16,166 nt of DNA from positions 1 through 16,166 of the forward strand of contig DAINCF010000113.1 in assembly GCA_036732565.1 (NCBI GenBank). Direction: 5' to 3'. The notes under the pieces are model-generated. The model was not told where the DNA came from and made no database searches. It worked only from the letters and a program-made list of their open reading frames with translations. Source of the DNA: JAIVJN01 sp036732565. Its GTDB lineage: Bacteria > Acidobacteriota > Vicinamibacteria > Vicinamibacterales > UBA2999. Numbering within the stretch: the stretch's first letter is position 1; every line of letters begins with the position of its first letter. Positions 1-6,543 of this stretch are shown here, piece after piece. A program made the translations under genes and the position numbers.

Positions 1-1239
1 ACCAGGCGGCCGGGCGACACGCGCCCCGGCCGCCTCGGCGCCGCACCGACGCTTGCGGCTGTCGGCGACCGATATGTGAAGTCCGCCAGGGCGTGCGCCC
101 ACGACCTCGGACTGCCCTCCCTCACGTGGGAACTGGCGCCGCCGACCATCCGCTACGATTTTCGGCCCGGGCGCGCCTCCTTCGGCGACCTGCCGTATGC
201 GCTCTGGCGTCGACTGTTGAGTGCACGGGCCCGGGACGCCAAGGTCGTAGACCTCGAATACGGCCCACCCGCTGGACGGCGCGAACTGCGAGAGGCCATC
301 TCCGCCCGCCTGCGCCGTCTGCGCGGACTCGACGCCGATCCCGACAACATTGTGGTCGTGAACGGCACGCAGCAAGCCTTGGACTTGATCAGCCGCGTGC
401 TCTTGAATCCCGGTGACCGTGTACTGATGGAGGACCCTCACTACACGGGTGCCCGCTGTGCCTTCATGGCGGCGGGGGCCGAGTTGGTGTTCTCTCCGGT
501 CGACGACCACGGTATTCGGGTCCCGACGACCGGAGACGGGAGACGCCAGTTCCGCCTGGCGTACGTCACGCCCTCTCATCAATTCCCGACAGGCGCGGTC
601 CTGTCCATGGAACGCCGCCTTCGGCTCATCGCATGGGCCGCGCGCGAGGGCGCCTTCATCGTCGAAGACGACTACGACGGTGAGTACCGCTACGACGGAC
701 CTCCGCTGCAGGCGTTGACCGGCATGGATCGCGCGGGCTGTACGATCTACGTGGGTACCTTCTCCAAGATCTTGTTCCCGGCACTAAGGCTGGGCTATCT
801 CGTCCTGCCAACGCCGCTGGTGGAACCGATCGTCGCGACCAAGGCCATCGCGGACACCGGCACGGCGGCCTTGGTACAACTCGCCCTTGCCGATTTCATC
901 GCCGAGGGACACTTCGATCGTTATCTCCGTCGAACGACCGCGTCGAATGCCGCAAGGCGACACGCCCTGGCGGCCGCGATCGACGGGCTGTTCGGTGATC
1001 GGGCCACCGTCTGTGGCGCGAGTGCTGGACTTCATCTGCTGGTGTGGCTGCGAGGACGACGTGGTGGCGTGATTCAGGACGTCCACGCGAGCGCGGAGCG
1101 CGTCGGTGTCGGGCTGTTTACGGTGGACCCCTTCTATGCCACGCCCCCTGACCGGACCGGCATTCTGCTCGGATTTGCTCCCCTTATGCCGGCGGATATC
1201 CGAGAGGGCATTCGGAGGCTGGCTGGGGCGTTGAGATGA
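1..1239 (+). CDS. MocR/GntR-type regulator, aminotransferase domain (5' partial)
   Basis: This is the C-terminal, PLP-binding aminotransferase-like domain of a MocR (PdxR-like) transcription factor. The reading frame stays open to base 1, so the GTG at 76 is an internal valine, not the start; the N-terminal GntR winged helix (usually about 70 residues) lies off the left edge. Codons 1-30 look like the basic inter-domain linker. Visible fold-type I motifs are VNGTQQALDL (bases about 358-390), the VTPSHQFPTG strand, EDDYDGEYRYDG, and GTFSKILFPALRLGY, with the Schiff-base lysine at bases 766-768. The C-terminal LLGFAPLMPADIREGIRRL is typical of the family. Members use PLP or amino compounds as effectors and usually control a neighbouring transporter or enzyme gene. 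The target is not visible here, because the gene to the right is convergent. A stand-alone aminotransferase is less likely given the linker. Family call is very secure; effector and target are unknown. Confidence 0.92.
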   Translation, partial: TRRPGDTRPGRLGAAPTLAAVGDRYVKSARACAHDLGLPSLTWELAPPTIRYDFRPGRASFGDLPYALWRRLLSARARDAKVVDLEYGPPAGRRELREAISARLRRLRGLDADPDNIVVVNGTQQALDLISRVLLNPGDRVLMEDPHYTGARCAFMAAGAELVFSPVDDHGIRVPTTGDGRRQFRLAYVTPSHQFPTGAVLSMERRLRLIAWAAREGAFIVEDDYDGEYRYDGPPLQALTGMDRAGCTIYVGTFSKILFPALRLGYLVLPTPLVEPIVATKAIADTGTAALVQLALADFIAEGHFDRYLRRTTASNAARRHALAAAIDGLFGDRATVCGASAGLHLLVWLRGRRGGVIQDVHASAERVGVGLFTVDPFYATPPDRTGILLGFAPLMPADIREGIRRLAGALR

Positions 1240-1376
1240 GTCGATGCCCCACGGGCTTCAGGCTCGGGGGGAGGAAGCCGATCGCGATCAGAAACACCAA
1301 CGGGACTGCGCGCCGTGCCGCGAAACGACGCGCGCGGCGCCGATCGTGACAAGGGTCGGCAAACCTTCGCACCATT

Positions 1377-1390
1377 GTCGGCTCGCCGAC
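1377..1390 (-). terminator. Small hairpin just past the RibD-like gene, possible weak terminator
   Basis: GTCGGC-TC-GCCGAC is a perfect inverted repeat with 6-bp arms, lying 5 bases beyond the stop codon of the RibD-like gene in the 156-bp convergent gap with the MocR gene. No T-run follows on either strand, so intrinsic termination is doubtful. The rest of the gap (1240-1395) shows nothing recognisable. Confidence 0.3.
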
Positions 1391-1395
1391 GTTGA

Positions 1396-1986
1396 CTACG
1401 CAGTGTCTCGCTGGCGCACGTAGTGTAGGCCCACCACGCCGCTCGGATAAGGAGTCGCGGAGGTCAACTTGAACGTCGTGTGCACGCCCGCCGGCAGCAC
1501 ACGCTTTCCACTTCCCACCATCAGCGGATACAGGAGCAAGTGCAGTTCGTCGACCAGATCGTGCTTCAACAAGTCGTGAACGAGCTGGCTGCTGCCGTCC
1601 GTCACGATGTTCTTGCCCGGCTGCGCCTTCAGTGCACGGACCGACTCGATCACATTGCCGCTGATGATCGTCGTGTCCCGCCACGTCGGCTGCTTCAAGC
1701 TCTTCGAGACGACGTACTTCTTCGGTGCATTCATCAGATCGCCGAACGGGTCGCCAGGAGCCATCGGTTCGAACGCCTCGGCGTGCGTCACGTACGTGCG
1801 TCGACCTAGCAGCAACGCGTCGACGTCCTGCATCAATGCAAAGAACGCCTTGCCGATGTCATCGTGCCAGTACGGCATGGTCCAGCCGCCGTGCTCGAAC
1901 CCGCCATCTCGATCCTCGTCTTTGCCACCCGGCGCCTGCATCACGCCGTCCAGGGTCATGAACTCGGACACAATGAGCTTTCTCAT
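1396..1986 (-). CDS. RibD C-terminal / dihydrofolate reductase-like protein
   Basis: A 196-residue protein of the RibD_C (DHFR-like) superfamily, like the YyaP/YwjB group. Family motifs run in order: TLDGVMQAPGG (residues 11-21, nucleotide/substrate loop), LLLGRRTY (58-65, the GR-T-Y motif), KKYVVSKSL (89-97), and GSSQLVHDLL...DELHLLLYPLMVGSGKRV (131-163). It is probably a soluble NAD(P)H-dependent reductase. Real RibD and DHFR substrates are not implied, since these stand-alone copies mostly have unknown substrates. The ATG at 1986 is preceded by GAAGG (spacer 4) and AGGAGG (spacer 14). It is the last gene of the four-gene minus-strand operon, 59 bp after the YciI-like gene, so control by the MarR protein two genes upstream is likely (inference). 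Confidence 0.88.
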   Translation of the reverse strand: MRKLIVSEFMTLDGVMQAPGGKDEDRDGGFEHGGWTMPYWHDDIGKAFFALMQDVDALLLGRRTYVTHAEAFEPMAPGDPFGDLMNAPKKYVVSKSLKQPTWRDTTIISGNVIESVRALKAQPGKNIVTDGSSQLVHDLLKHDLVDELHLLLYPLMVGSGKRVLPAGVHTTFKLTSATPYPSGVVGLHYVRQRDTA

Positions 1987-2045
1987 AAGACCTTCTATCG
2001 CCTCCTGATGAACGTCGAACGAACGCGCCCTGGATCGACATGCAC

Positions 2046-2402
2046 TCAGGACCGCCCGGCCCGATCTGCGTCTCCTTTACACACGACCTGACGCACCTCG
2101 ACCTTGCCGTACTTGGCAGTCGGGACCTTTTGAGCCCACGCGAGCGCCGCCTGAAGGTCGGCGACGTCCAGGACGTAGAAGCCAGCCAGGACGTCGCCAT
2201 TCGTGGCCGCCCCCGGCGCGGTCGAGAGCCAGCCGGTCCGGACGCTCACCGTCTGCGCCGCCTCGGCCGGCTGGAACCCTGCCTCGTACACGAATACCCG
2301 TGCGCCCTTCACGGCGCTATCAAAGACCATCCAGTCCTTCACTTCGGCGTTGGTCGGGCCCGTGTACTCAGGGTTGTAGAAGTAGTTCAGTGCGAACTTC
2401 AC
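2046..2402 (-). CDS. YciI-like (YCII/DGPF-domain) protein
   Basis: A 118-residue YCII-family protein with a ferredoxin-like fold. Family features are the N-terminal MKFALNYFYNPEY strand, the central GDVLAGFYVLDVADLQAALAWAQKVP block (a conserved strand plus helix near residues 69-94), and the terminal GKVEVRQVV strand. Such small proteins are often encoded beside ECF sigma factors or MarR-type regulators; no general enzymatic activity is established for the DGPF subgroup. The start is GTG at 2402, preceded by AAAGGA about 8 bases upstream. It overlaps the MarR stop codon by four bases (GTGA), indicating translational coupling. The RibD-like gene follows after 59 bp in the same operon. The last dozen residues (CKGDADRAGRS) are not conserved-looking. 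Confidence 0.87.
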   Translation of the reverse strand: MKFALNYFYNPEYTGPTNAEVKDWMVFDSAVKGARVFVYEAGFQPAEAAQTVSVRTGWLSTAPGAATNGDVLAGFYVLDVADLQAALAWAQKVPTAKYGKVEVRQVVCKGDADRAGRS

Positions 2403-2968
2403 GATCGAATCCTTTCGTGTCGGGCGGGCGGCAACGGTCGAAGGCCACGCCGGCGCTGCGGAGGGCGAGCGGCCGAAGGCCCCTTGGCCTGCCGCTGAAT
2501 CTCCGACGCGCAGGCGACCGCGAGATCGGTGCTTCGCGTGAGGAAATCGATGATGACGCGCAGCTGCGGCGCATCGTAGGTGGACCAGAGCCCGAGCATC
2601 TTCTGCTGGATAGGGGCGTAGACCGCCTTGATCGGCGCGATGGTCTCCTCGCGCACGCGGACCCGCACGCGGCGCCGATCGGCTGGATCGTGACGGCGTT
2701 CGATGTAGCCCGCCCTTACGAGGCGATCGAGGAGCGCGGTCATCGAGCCCGGACTGAGCCCGGTGCTACGAGACAGCTCGCCCGCCGTGATGTCCGGTTG
2801 CAGGAACACGTGATCCAGGACTTCGAGATCGGTCGTGTGCAGCCCGAAACGGGCCGCGACGATCTGGCTGGTCACGACGCTCTGCGCGCCCATCTTCCGC
2901 ACGGCGATGCCGACGTCGCGCACCAGCTCCCGTCGCGAGGACGAGGGCGGCGTGGATGTGCGTTTCAT
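2399..2968 (-). CDS. MarR-family transcriptional regulator
   Basis: A 189-residue MarR-type winged-helix regulator. The winged helix covers about residues 42-107. It contains a recognition segment (TAGELSRSTGLSPGSMTALL, residues 61-80) and a basic wing with the family DPADRRRVRV signature (94-103). The flanking helices 12-40 and 110-160 would form the dimer interface. Residues 162-189 are a basic, proline-rich tail with no recognised domain. I chose the ATG at 2968, 17 bp after the preceding membrane-protein gene. The frame is open for another 162 codons upstream, but that stretch lies in a shifted frame over the membrane-protein gene. No strong Shine-Dalgarno precedes the ATG, so translation may be coupled to the upstream gene. 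It is the second gene of the operon and probably represses it through the palindrome at 3458-3478 (inference). Confidence 0.93.
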   Translation of the reverse strand: MKRTSTPPSSSRRELVRDVGIAVRKMGAQSVVTSQIVAARFGLHTTDLEVLDHVFLQPDITAGELSRSTGLSPGSMTALLDRLVRAGYIERRHDPADRRRVRVRVREETIAPIKAVYAPIQQKMLGLWSTYDAPQLRVIIDFLTRSTDLAVACASEIQRQAKGPSAARPPQRRRGLRPLPPARHERIRS

Positions 2969-2985
2969 AGCGGTGGTGGTCGCTG

Positions 2986-3438
2986 TCAGAGGCGAGCGAC
3001 GTGAACCAGGGCCGCGAACATGGCGCCGCACGTCACCAGGTCCAGCGGCAGGCGGAAGCGGCTCCGTCGCGTCCATCGACGGGCCGCCTCCGGGCTGATC
3101 GTGCTGGGCTCGGCGCGTTCGAAGGCGAGCGCTTTCGGAATGAAGTCCAGTCCTGACCACGCCCGCATGATCGCGTGACTCGCGAAGGCCACCCACAGCC
3201 ACGCCCGGGCGTCGAGCTGGGACCACGCCAGGACGAGCGAGGCCACCAGTGCCAGCTCGAACGCCACATGCGCGGGAATCCAGAACCACTTCCGGTCCAC
3301 GCCCCCGCGAGTGGGCTGAATGAGGTCCGGCCGGCGCGGCCAGGCGGGGTCGACCACGCTGAACTCGTAGAGACCGCCACCCAGGCCGATCAGGCCGAAG
3401 CCGGTCGCCAGCGCCACCGTGACGAGGATCATCGACAT
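2986..3438 (-). CDS. Small four-helix membrane protein, operon leader
   Basis: A 150-residue integral membrane protein. Hydrophobic segments lie near residues 3-23, 54-74, 79-95 and 130-149. Between the first two is a loop with YEFSVVDPAWPRRPDLIQP (24-42), then GGVDRKWFWIPAH (45-57). The layout (glycine-rich first helix, Y-E after it, a P-W loop, a WIPAH-type second helix) recalls DUF1772-like small membrane proteins, but I am not certain of the family. The function is unknown. It is first in the operon, 17 bp before marR, so it is probably the membrane component of the response controlled by that regulator. The ATG at 3438 has no clear Shine-Dalgarno; a second ATG lies two codons in. Transcription may begin at or very near the start codon. 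Confidence 0.75.
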   Translation of the reverse strand: MSMILVTVALATGFGLIGLGGGLYEFSVVDPAWPRRPDLIQPTRGGVDRKWFWIPAHVAFELALVASLVLAWSQLDARAWLWVAFASHAIMRAWSGLDFIPKALAFERAEPSTISPEAARRWTRRSRFRLPLDLVTCGAMFAALVHVARL

Positions 3439-3444
3439 GAAATA

Positions 3445-3479
3445 GTTCTACCATCGAATATTTTGACGGTCAAATTATA
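3445..3479 (-). promoter_or_regulatory. Promoter and MarR-type palindromic operator of the minus-strand operon
   Basis: TTTGAC-G-GTCAAA (3462-3474) is a perfect 6-1-6 inverted repeat. It extends to 3458-3478 with a single mismatched pair. On the minus strand two promoter readings overlap it. One is TATAAT at 3479-3474, with a poor -35. The other is TTGACC (3473-3468; 5 of 6 matches to TTGACA), a 17-bp spacer and TAGAAC (3450-3445). The second would start transcription almost at the ATG (3438), giving a leaderless message. Either way a bound dimer would block polymerase. Assignment to the MarR protein of the same operon is inference. Confidence 0.65.
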
Positions 3480-3851
3480 TCGCGACATGGGCAGCCAGGA
3501 CGACTCCTCGTCCACGTTGCGCTGCCATCGCCCTCTCCATTGCTTAATCTAGGAGAGAGACTATGCAGTAGCGCTTATGTTGTCAATATTCGCAGCCTGG
3601 ATGTGTCCTCGGTGGACTAGTGGAGCGGCGCGGGTCCGCGAAGTTGAACGGATGGTGCTGATGGTCGCCGAATCGCGCCACGAAGTCCCCAGGCTATTGC
3701 CTGTATGGACGTCAACCGCGCGATAGAAAGTTCCCGGCTCGAGGACCTCCTGCCTGCCACCTCTACAACAATTCCTGAAAGCGCCGAGCCGTCGCCGCTT
3801 GTCACAATCCACGTTGCCCTCATCGTCGTCGTACCAACCAGGAGAGAAGCC
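3480..3851. other. Gene-poor region left of the DUF1579 gene
   Basis: Together with the operator on its left this makes a 413-bp gap between divergent genes. I find no credible gene, RNA or strong hairpin. The frame of the DUF1579 gene is open back to an ATG at 3705, but that extension resembles no protein and lacks a ribosome-binding site. AGGAG at 3551-3555 sits 7 bases before an ATG (3563) that is followed by one codon and TAG (3569-3571); this could be a two-codon ORF or the relic of a lost gene start. No confident promoter for the DUF1579 gene is visible. Confidence 0.5.
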
Positions 3852-4337
3852 GTGGTAGACAACAACAGCGCACAACCTCAGGAAATGCCTCAGCCCGATC
3901 CAGCACTCAAACGTCTCGACAAACTGGTCGGGACGTGGACCATGAAGGGCCACCTCATTGGCTCGGACGTCGACAACATCGTGGGCCGCACGACGTTCCA
4001 GTGGCTGGACGGCGGCTTCTTTCTGCAGCAGGACGTGGAGATCGATTTCGCAGGCGTCATGAAAATCAAGAGCCACGAGCTCATTGGCCACGACCCCGAG
4101 ACCAAGGCGTTCTCGTCGCACGTGTACTCGAACCTGTCGCCGGCGGCACTGCCGTACAGGTGGAACGTGCAGGACGATGCGTTGACGATCGCGGTGAACT
4201 ACGGGCCGATGAACGCGACGTTCAACGGGAGGTTCAGTGAGGATGGCAAGACCTTCTCGGGGGGCTGGCGACCGAACCCCGGCGCCGACGAGACCGTGAA
4301 CGTCGCCTACGACATCACCGGCACCCGCGTCGACTGA
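3852..4337 (+). CDS. DUF1579-family (lipocalin-like) protein
   Basis: A 161-residue, predicted cytoplasmic protein matching DUF1579. The diagnostic opening ALKRLDKLVGTWTMKG is at residues 18-33, followed by a run of antiparallel strands (FQWLDGGFFLQQDVEIDF 49-66; HELIGHDPETKAFSSHVY 75-92; NATFNGRFSEDGKTFSGGW 121-139), as expected for a lipocalin-like beta-barrel. No biochemical role is established for the family. I place the start at GTG 3852 because AGGAG (3840-3844) lies 7 bases before it; the in-frame ATG at 3705 would add 49 unsupported residues. There is no signal peptide. The secreted cupin gene follows 121 bp downstream on the same strand, with its own ribosome-binding site, so co-transcription is possible but not shown. 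Confidence 0.85.
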   Translation: MVDNNSAQPQEMPQPDPALKRLDKLVGTWTMKGHLIGSDVDNIVGRTTFQWLDGGFFLQQDVEIDFAGVMKIKSHELIGHDPETKAFSSHVYSNLSPAALPYRWNVQDDALTIAVNYGPMNATFNGRFSEDGKTFSGGWRPNPGADETVNVAYDITGTRVD

Positions 4338-4458
4338 ACGTATGTCGCATGAATAGCGATAGCTGAGGGCTTTCTCGCGCTGAATTCGCATACCCAACAG
4401 AGCCGTTCGTCCACTACATGGGGAAGCGTGTTCGCGGCGCAGCCCGAGAGGAGTCGCT

Positions 4459-5130
4459 ATGAAGGCACTACAGGTCCTGTGCGTGTTCGCTCTTGCTTCG
4501 ATCGGGTCAGTCGTCGCGCTGGCTCAGGATCCCGTGAAAGTGGACCCCGAACACTACAAGGTCGTGCTGGACAACCCGAAAGTGCGCATCTTGAAGATCG
4601 ACTACCCGGTCGGCGGGAAGAGCCCGATGCATTCGCATCCGGACTCGATCGTGATTCCGTTGGCGTCCTCGAAAGCCCGGTTCACCATGCCGGACGGTAA
4701 GTCGGAAGAAAACGATCTGGCGAGCGAATCGGCCCTGTACATCCCGGCCGGCTCGCACAGTAGCACGAACGCTGGCGGTGGACCGGTTGACGCCATCCTG
4801 GTCGAGTTCAAGGCCACTGCGCCCGGCAAGGCCACCGTCCCCACATCCCGCCAAGGCCTGAGCATGAAGATGCTGGCCGAGGGCGCACACGCGGTGGCGT
4901 ATCGGACGACGGCCGATGCGACGTTCCAAGAGCCGGCCGGCTCGACGCATGACTACGATCAGGTTGTCATCGCGCTGAGCGCGGCGCAGATGTCGCTCTC
5001 GATCGACGGGAAGCCCGCACGAACGACCTTTGCCCGGGGCGACGTCGAGTTCATCGGGCGCGGCGTCGCTCACGAGTCGAAAAACACCGGCGGCAAGCCG
5101 GTGGACTACGTGATTGTCGCGGTGAGGTAG
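4459..5130 (+). CDS. Exported two-cupin protein
   Basis: A 223-residue protein with a signal peptide (residues 1-22, likely cut at ALA-QD). Two cupin-like halves follow. The first (about 35-118) has MHSHPDS at 57-63, giving an HxH metal-binding pair (H58, H60), PDGKS, and a second motif LYIPAGSHSSTN with H100. The second half (about 135-223) has THDYDQVV (H164) and ARGDVEFIGRGVAHESKN (H205), so it keeps only one histidine at the first motif and may bind metal poorly or not at all. The substrate is unknown; bicupins include oxygenases, isomerases and binding proteins. The start is well supported: GAGAGGAG lies just before the ATG. It is convergent with the DUF998 gene across an 84-bp gap that has no strong terminator. 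Confidence 0.85.
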   Translation: MKALQVLCVFALASIGSVVALAQDPVKVDPEHYKVVLDNPKVRILKIDYPVGGKSPMHSHPDSIVIPLASSKARFTMPDGKSEENDLASESALYIPAGSHSSTNAGGGPVDAILVEFKATAPGKATVPTSRQGLSMKMLAEGAHAVAYRTTADATFQEPAGSTHDYDQVVIALSAAQMSLSIDGKPARTTFARGDVEFIGRGVAHESKNTGGKPVDYVIVAVR

Positions 5131-5214
5131 CTCTCGTGGAGGGTATCAACAGAATGATGACCATCTACCGAGAGCTCGAGGAGCGACCTGCCTCGCCGCG
5201 TTTCCTCCTCACAA

Positions 5215-5850
5215 TCAGTCGATGACCGTGGGGGTCGCGCTGAGGCGGTAGGCGGCAACCAGTTGCCAGACCAGATAGGAGGCGACTACCAGACGGTTCA
5301 TCCAGCCTGCCCACACCTGCGGGTTGAAGCCTCCGGCACGCGGCACGGCCCACATCAGATATCCCGCCATCAACACCAGGCTGATCCACGTCGCGTGCGC
5401 CGACCACATGACCTCTGCGCGGTGAGACATCCACGCTGGATTCGTCTTCACCAGGCTGGAGCTGATCAGCATTGCGGCCATCGGAATGCTCGGGATGCCG
5501 ATCATCGCGGCGATACCGTGCAGGGCGCCGCTCGTCGTACTCTCTGCTGGCTTGATGGTGACCGGGTCCTGGTTGAACAGCCCGGCGAGGACCAGGGACG
5601 CGGCGACGAGGAGCAGCAGACCGACCCCGATTGTCCCGGATGTAGTGTGAACCGCGGGCCTCAGCGCCAGGGCCAGCGCGGCGCAACTCACGGCCCACGC
5701 CATGAAGGCCAGCTTCATGATCCAGCCATACCGCCCGATCGAGTACTCACTGATGAAGCGCCACGACGGCTCGAATTCCGGTTTGATCACGTGCAGTGCG
5801 AGGATGATCAACGCGACGAGGACGGTGGCGGCGACGGCAAGGCGAATCAT
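5215..5850 (-). CDS. DUF998-family integral membrane protein
   Basis: A 211-residue polytopic membrane protein of the DUF998 family. About six hydrophobic segments lie near residues 4-21, 43-64, 72-92, 109-131, 150-169 and 180-201. Family signatures are FISEYSIGRYGWIMK (32-46), FNQDP (92-96) and ALHGIAAM (109-116). The function is unknown. AAGGAGA lies 8 bases before the ATG at 5850. A good promoter faces it: TCGACA (5911-5906), a 17-bp spacer and TATAGT (5888-5883). The -10 and spacer are covered by the palindromes at 5880-5898, so the divergent TetR protein very probably represses this gene. Confidence 0.87.
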   Translation of the reverse strand: MIRLAVAATVLVALIILALHVIKPEFEPSWRFISEYSIGRYGWIMKLAFMAWAVSCAALALALRPAVHTTSGTIGVGLLLLVAASLVLAGLFNQDPVTIKPAESTTSGALHGIAAMIGIPSIPMAAMLISSSLVKTNPAWMSHRAEVMWSAHATWISLVLMAGYLMWAVPRAGGFNPQVWAGWMNRLVVASYLVWQLVAAYRLSATPTVID

Positions 5851-5879
5851 GTCTTTCGTCTCCTTGGTGCAGGCTGTAA

Positions 5880-5911
5880 TTAACTATAGTTAACTATATT
5901 AAATATGTCGA
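5880..5911. promoter_or_regulatory. tetR/DUF998 divergent control region with overlapping palindromes
   Basis: The 54-bp gap between the two genes holds two overlapping perfect 14-bp palindromes: TTAACTATAGTTAA (5880-5893) and TATAGTTAACTATA (5885-5898). Equivalently, TTAACTATA is repeated at 5880 and 5890, exactly ten bases apart. On the minus strand TCGACA (5911-5906), a 17-bp spacer and TATAGT (5888-5883) form a near-consensus promoter for the DUF998 gene. On the plus strand TATATT (5895-5900) could serve tetR and would start a leaderless message. Symmetric, AT-rich sites of this kind are typical TetR operators; binding by this TetR is inference. Confidence 0.75.
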
Positions 5912-6543
5912 GCGCCACCAAACGAACCTATGTGTCAACGCGGAGGAGCCAGGCGGCCGAGGCGACGAAAGGCCGAGTGCTGGAGGCCGCTCGGACGCTG
6001 TTCGTGCGGCATGGCATCGACCGCGTCACCATCGCGCAGATTGCGAAGAAGGCCGCCGTCGCCGTGCCGACCGTCTATGCGCTCTACAAGTCGAAGGAGG
6101 GCATTTTGCGGGGCCTGCTGCTGGCGACGCTGTTCGGTCCGCACTTCGATGCGGCCCTGGCGAAGTTGCAGGGCGAGACCGATCCGGTCCGGCTGGTGGC
6201 GCTCAGCGCCAACGTGGCGCGGGCCATCTACGAAGCCGAAAGCGCCGAGCTCGGGCTCATGCGCGGGGCATCAGCGTTCTCGCCGGTGCTACGCAAGATC
6301 GAGCAGGAGTTCGAGCAGACCCGCTTCGACATGCAGGAAGCGCGCGTGCGGCTCCTCTTCGCGCAATCGAAAGCGAAACACGGCCTCACGCTCGCCGACG
6401 CCCGGCGGATTCTCTGGATATACACCAGCCGCGACGTCTATCGCATGCTGGTCCACGAGGGTGGCTGGTCACCGGACCGGTATCAGAAATGGCTGTCGGC
6501 CACCGTGGTCAGCGCACTTGTCGACGAGCAGGGTCACGGATGA
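5905..6543 (+). CDS. TetR-family transcriptional regulator
   Basis: A 212-residue TetR/AcrR-family repressor. The N-terminal DNA-binding domain spans about residues 20-68. It includes KGRVLEAARTLFVRHGIDRV (22-41) and the helix-turn-helix VTIAQIAKKAAVAVPTVYAL (41-60) followed by YKSKEGIL. The remaining all-helical ligand-binding domain is unremarkable, and its ligand cannot be read from sequence. The ATG at 5905 directly follows the AT-rich operator, leaving no room for a Shine-Dalgarno, so the message may be leaderless. It is transcribed divergently from the DUF998 gene, its likely target, and probably autoregulates. Its last 10 bases overlap the end of the convergent NIPSNAP gene. Confidence 0.94.
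   Translation: MSSATKRTYVSTRRSQAAEATKGRVLEAARTLFVRHGIDRVTIAQIAKKAAVAVPTVYALYKSKEGILRGLLLATLFGPHFDAALAKLQGETDPVRLVALSANVARAIYEAESAELGLMRGASAFSPVLRKIEQEFEQTRFDMQEARVRLLFAQSKAKHGLTLADARRILWIYTSRDVYRMLVHEGGWSPDRYQKWLSATVVSALVDEQGHG

Noticed and set aside
76..78. GTG as the start of the MocR-type gene
   Set aside because: The frame is open to the window edge and upstream codons look like the family linker; there is no ribosome-binding site before 76.
1184..1395. Minus-strand frame through the convergent gap, with a hydrophobic VFLIAIGFLPPS stretch
   Set aside because: It overlaps both the MocR and RibD-like genes in the wrong frames, with no start signal and no recognisable family.
2969..3454. 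Upstream extension of the MarR frame by 162 codons, giving a 351-residue protein
   Set aside because: The extension is a shifted-frame reading of the membrane-protein gene at 2986-3438, with composition typical of out-of-frame GC-rich DNA; MarR homology begins only after the ATG at 2968.
3705..3851. N-terminal extension of the DUF1579 protein from the ATG at 3705
   Set aside because: It has no ribosome-binding site and no homology-like sequence, whereas GTG 3852 has AGGAG at good spacing.
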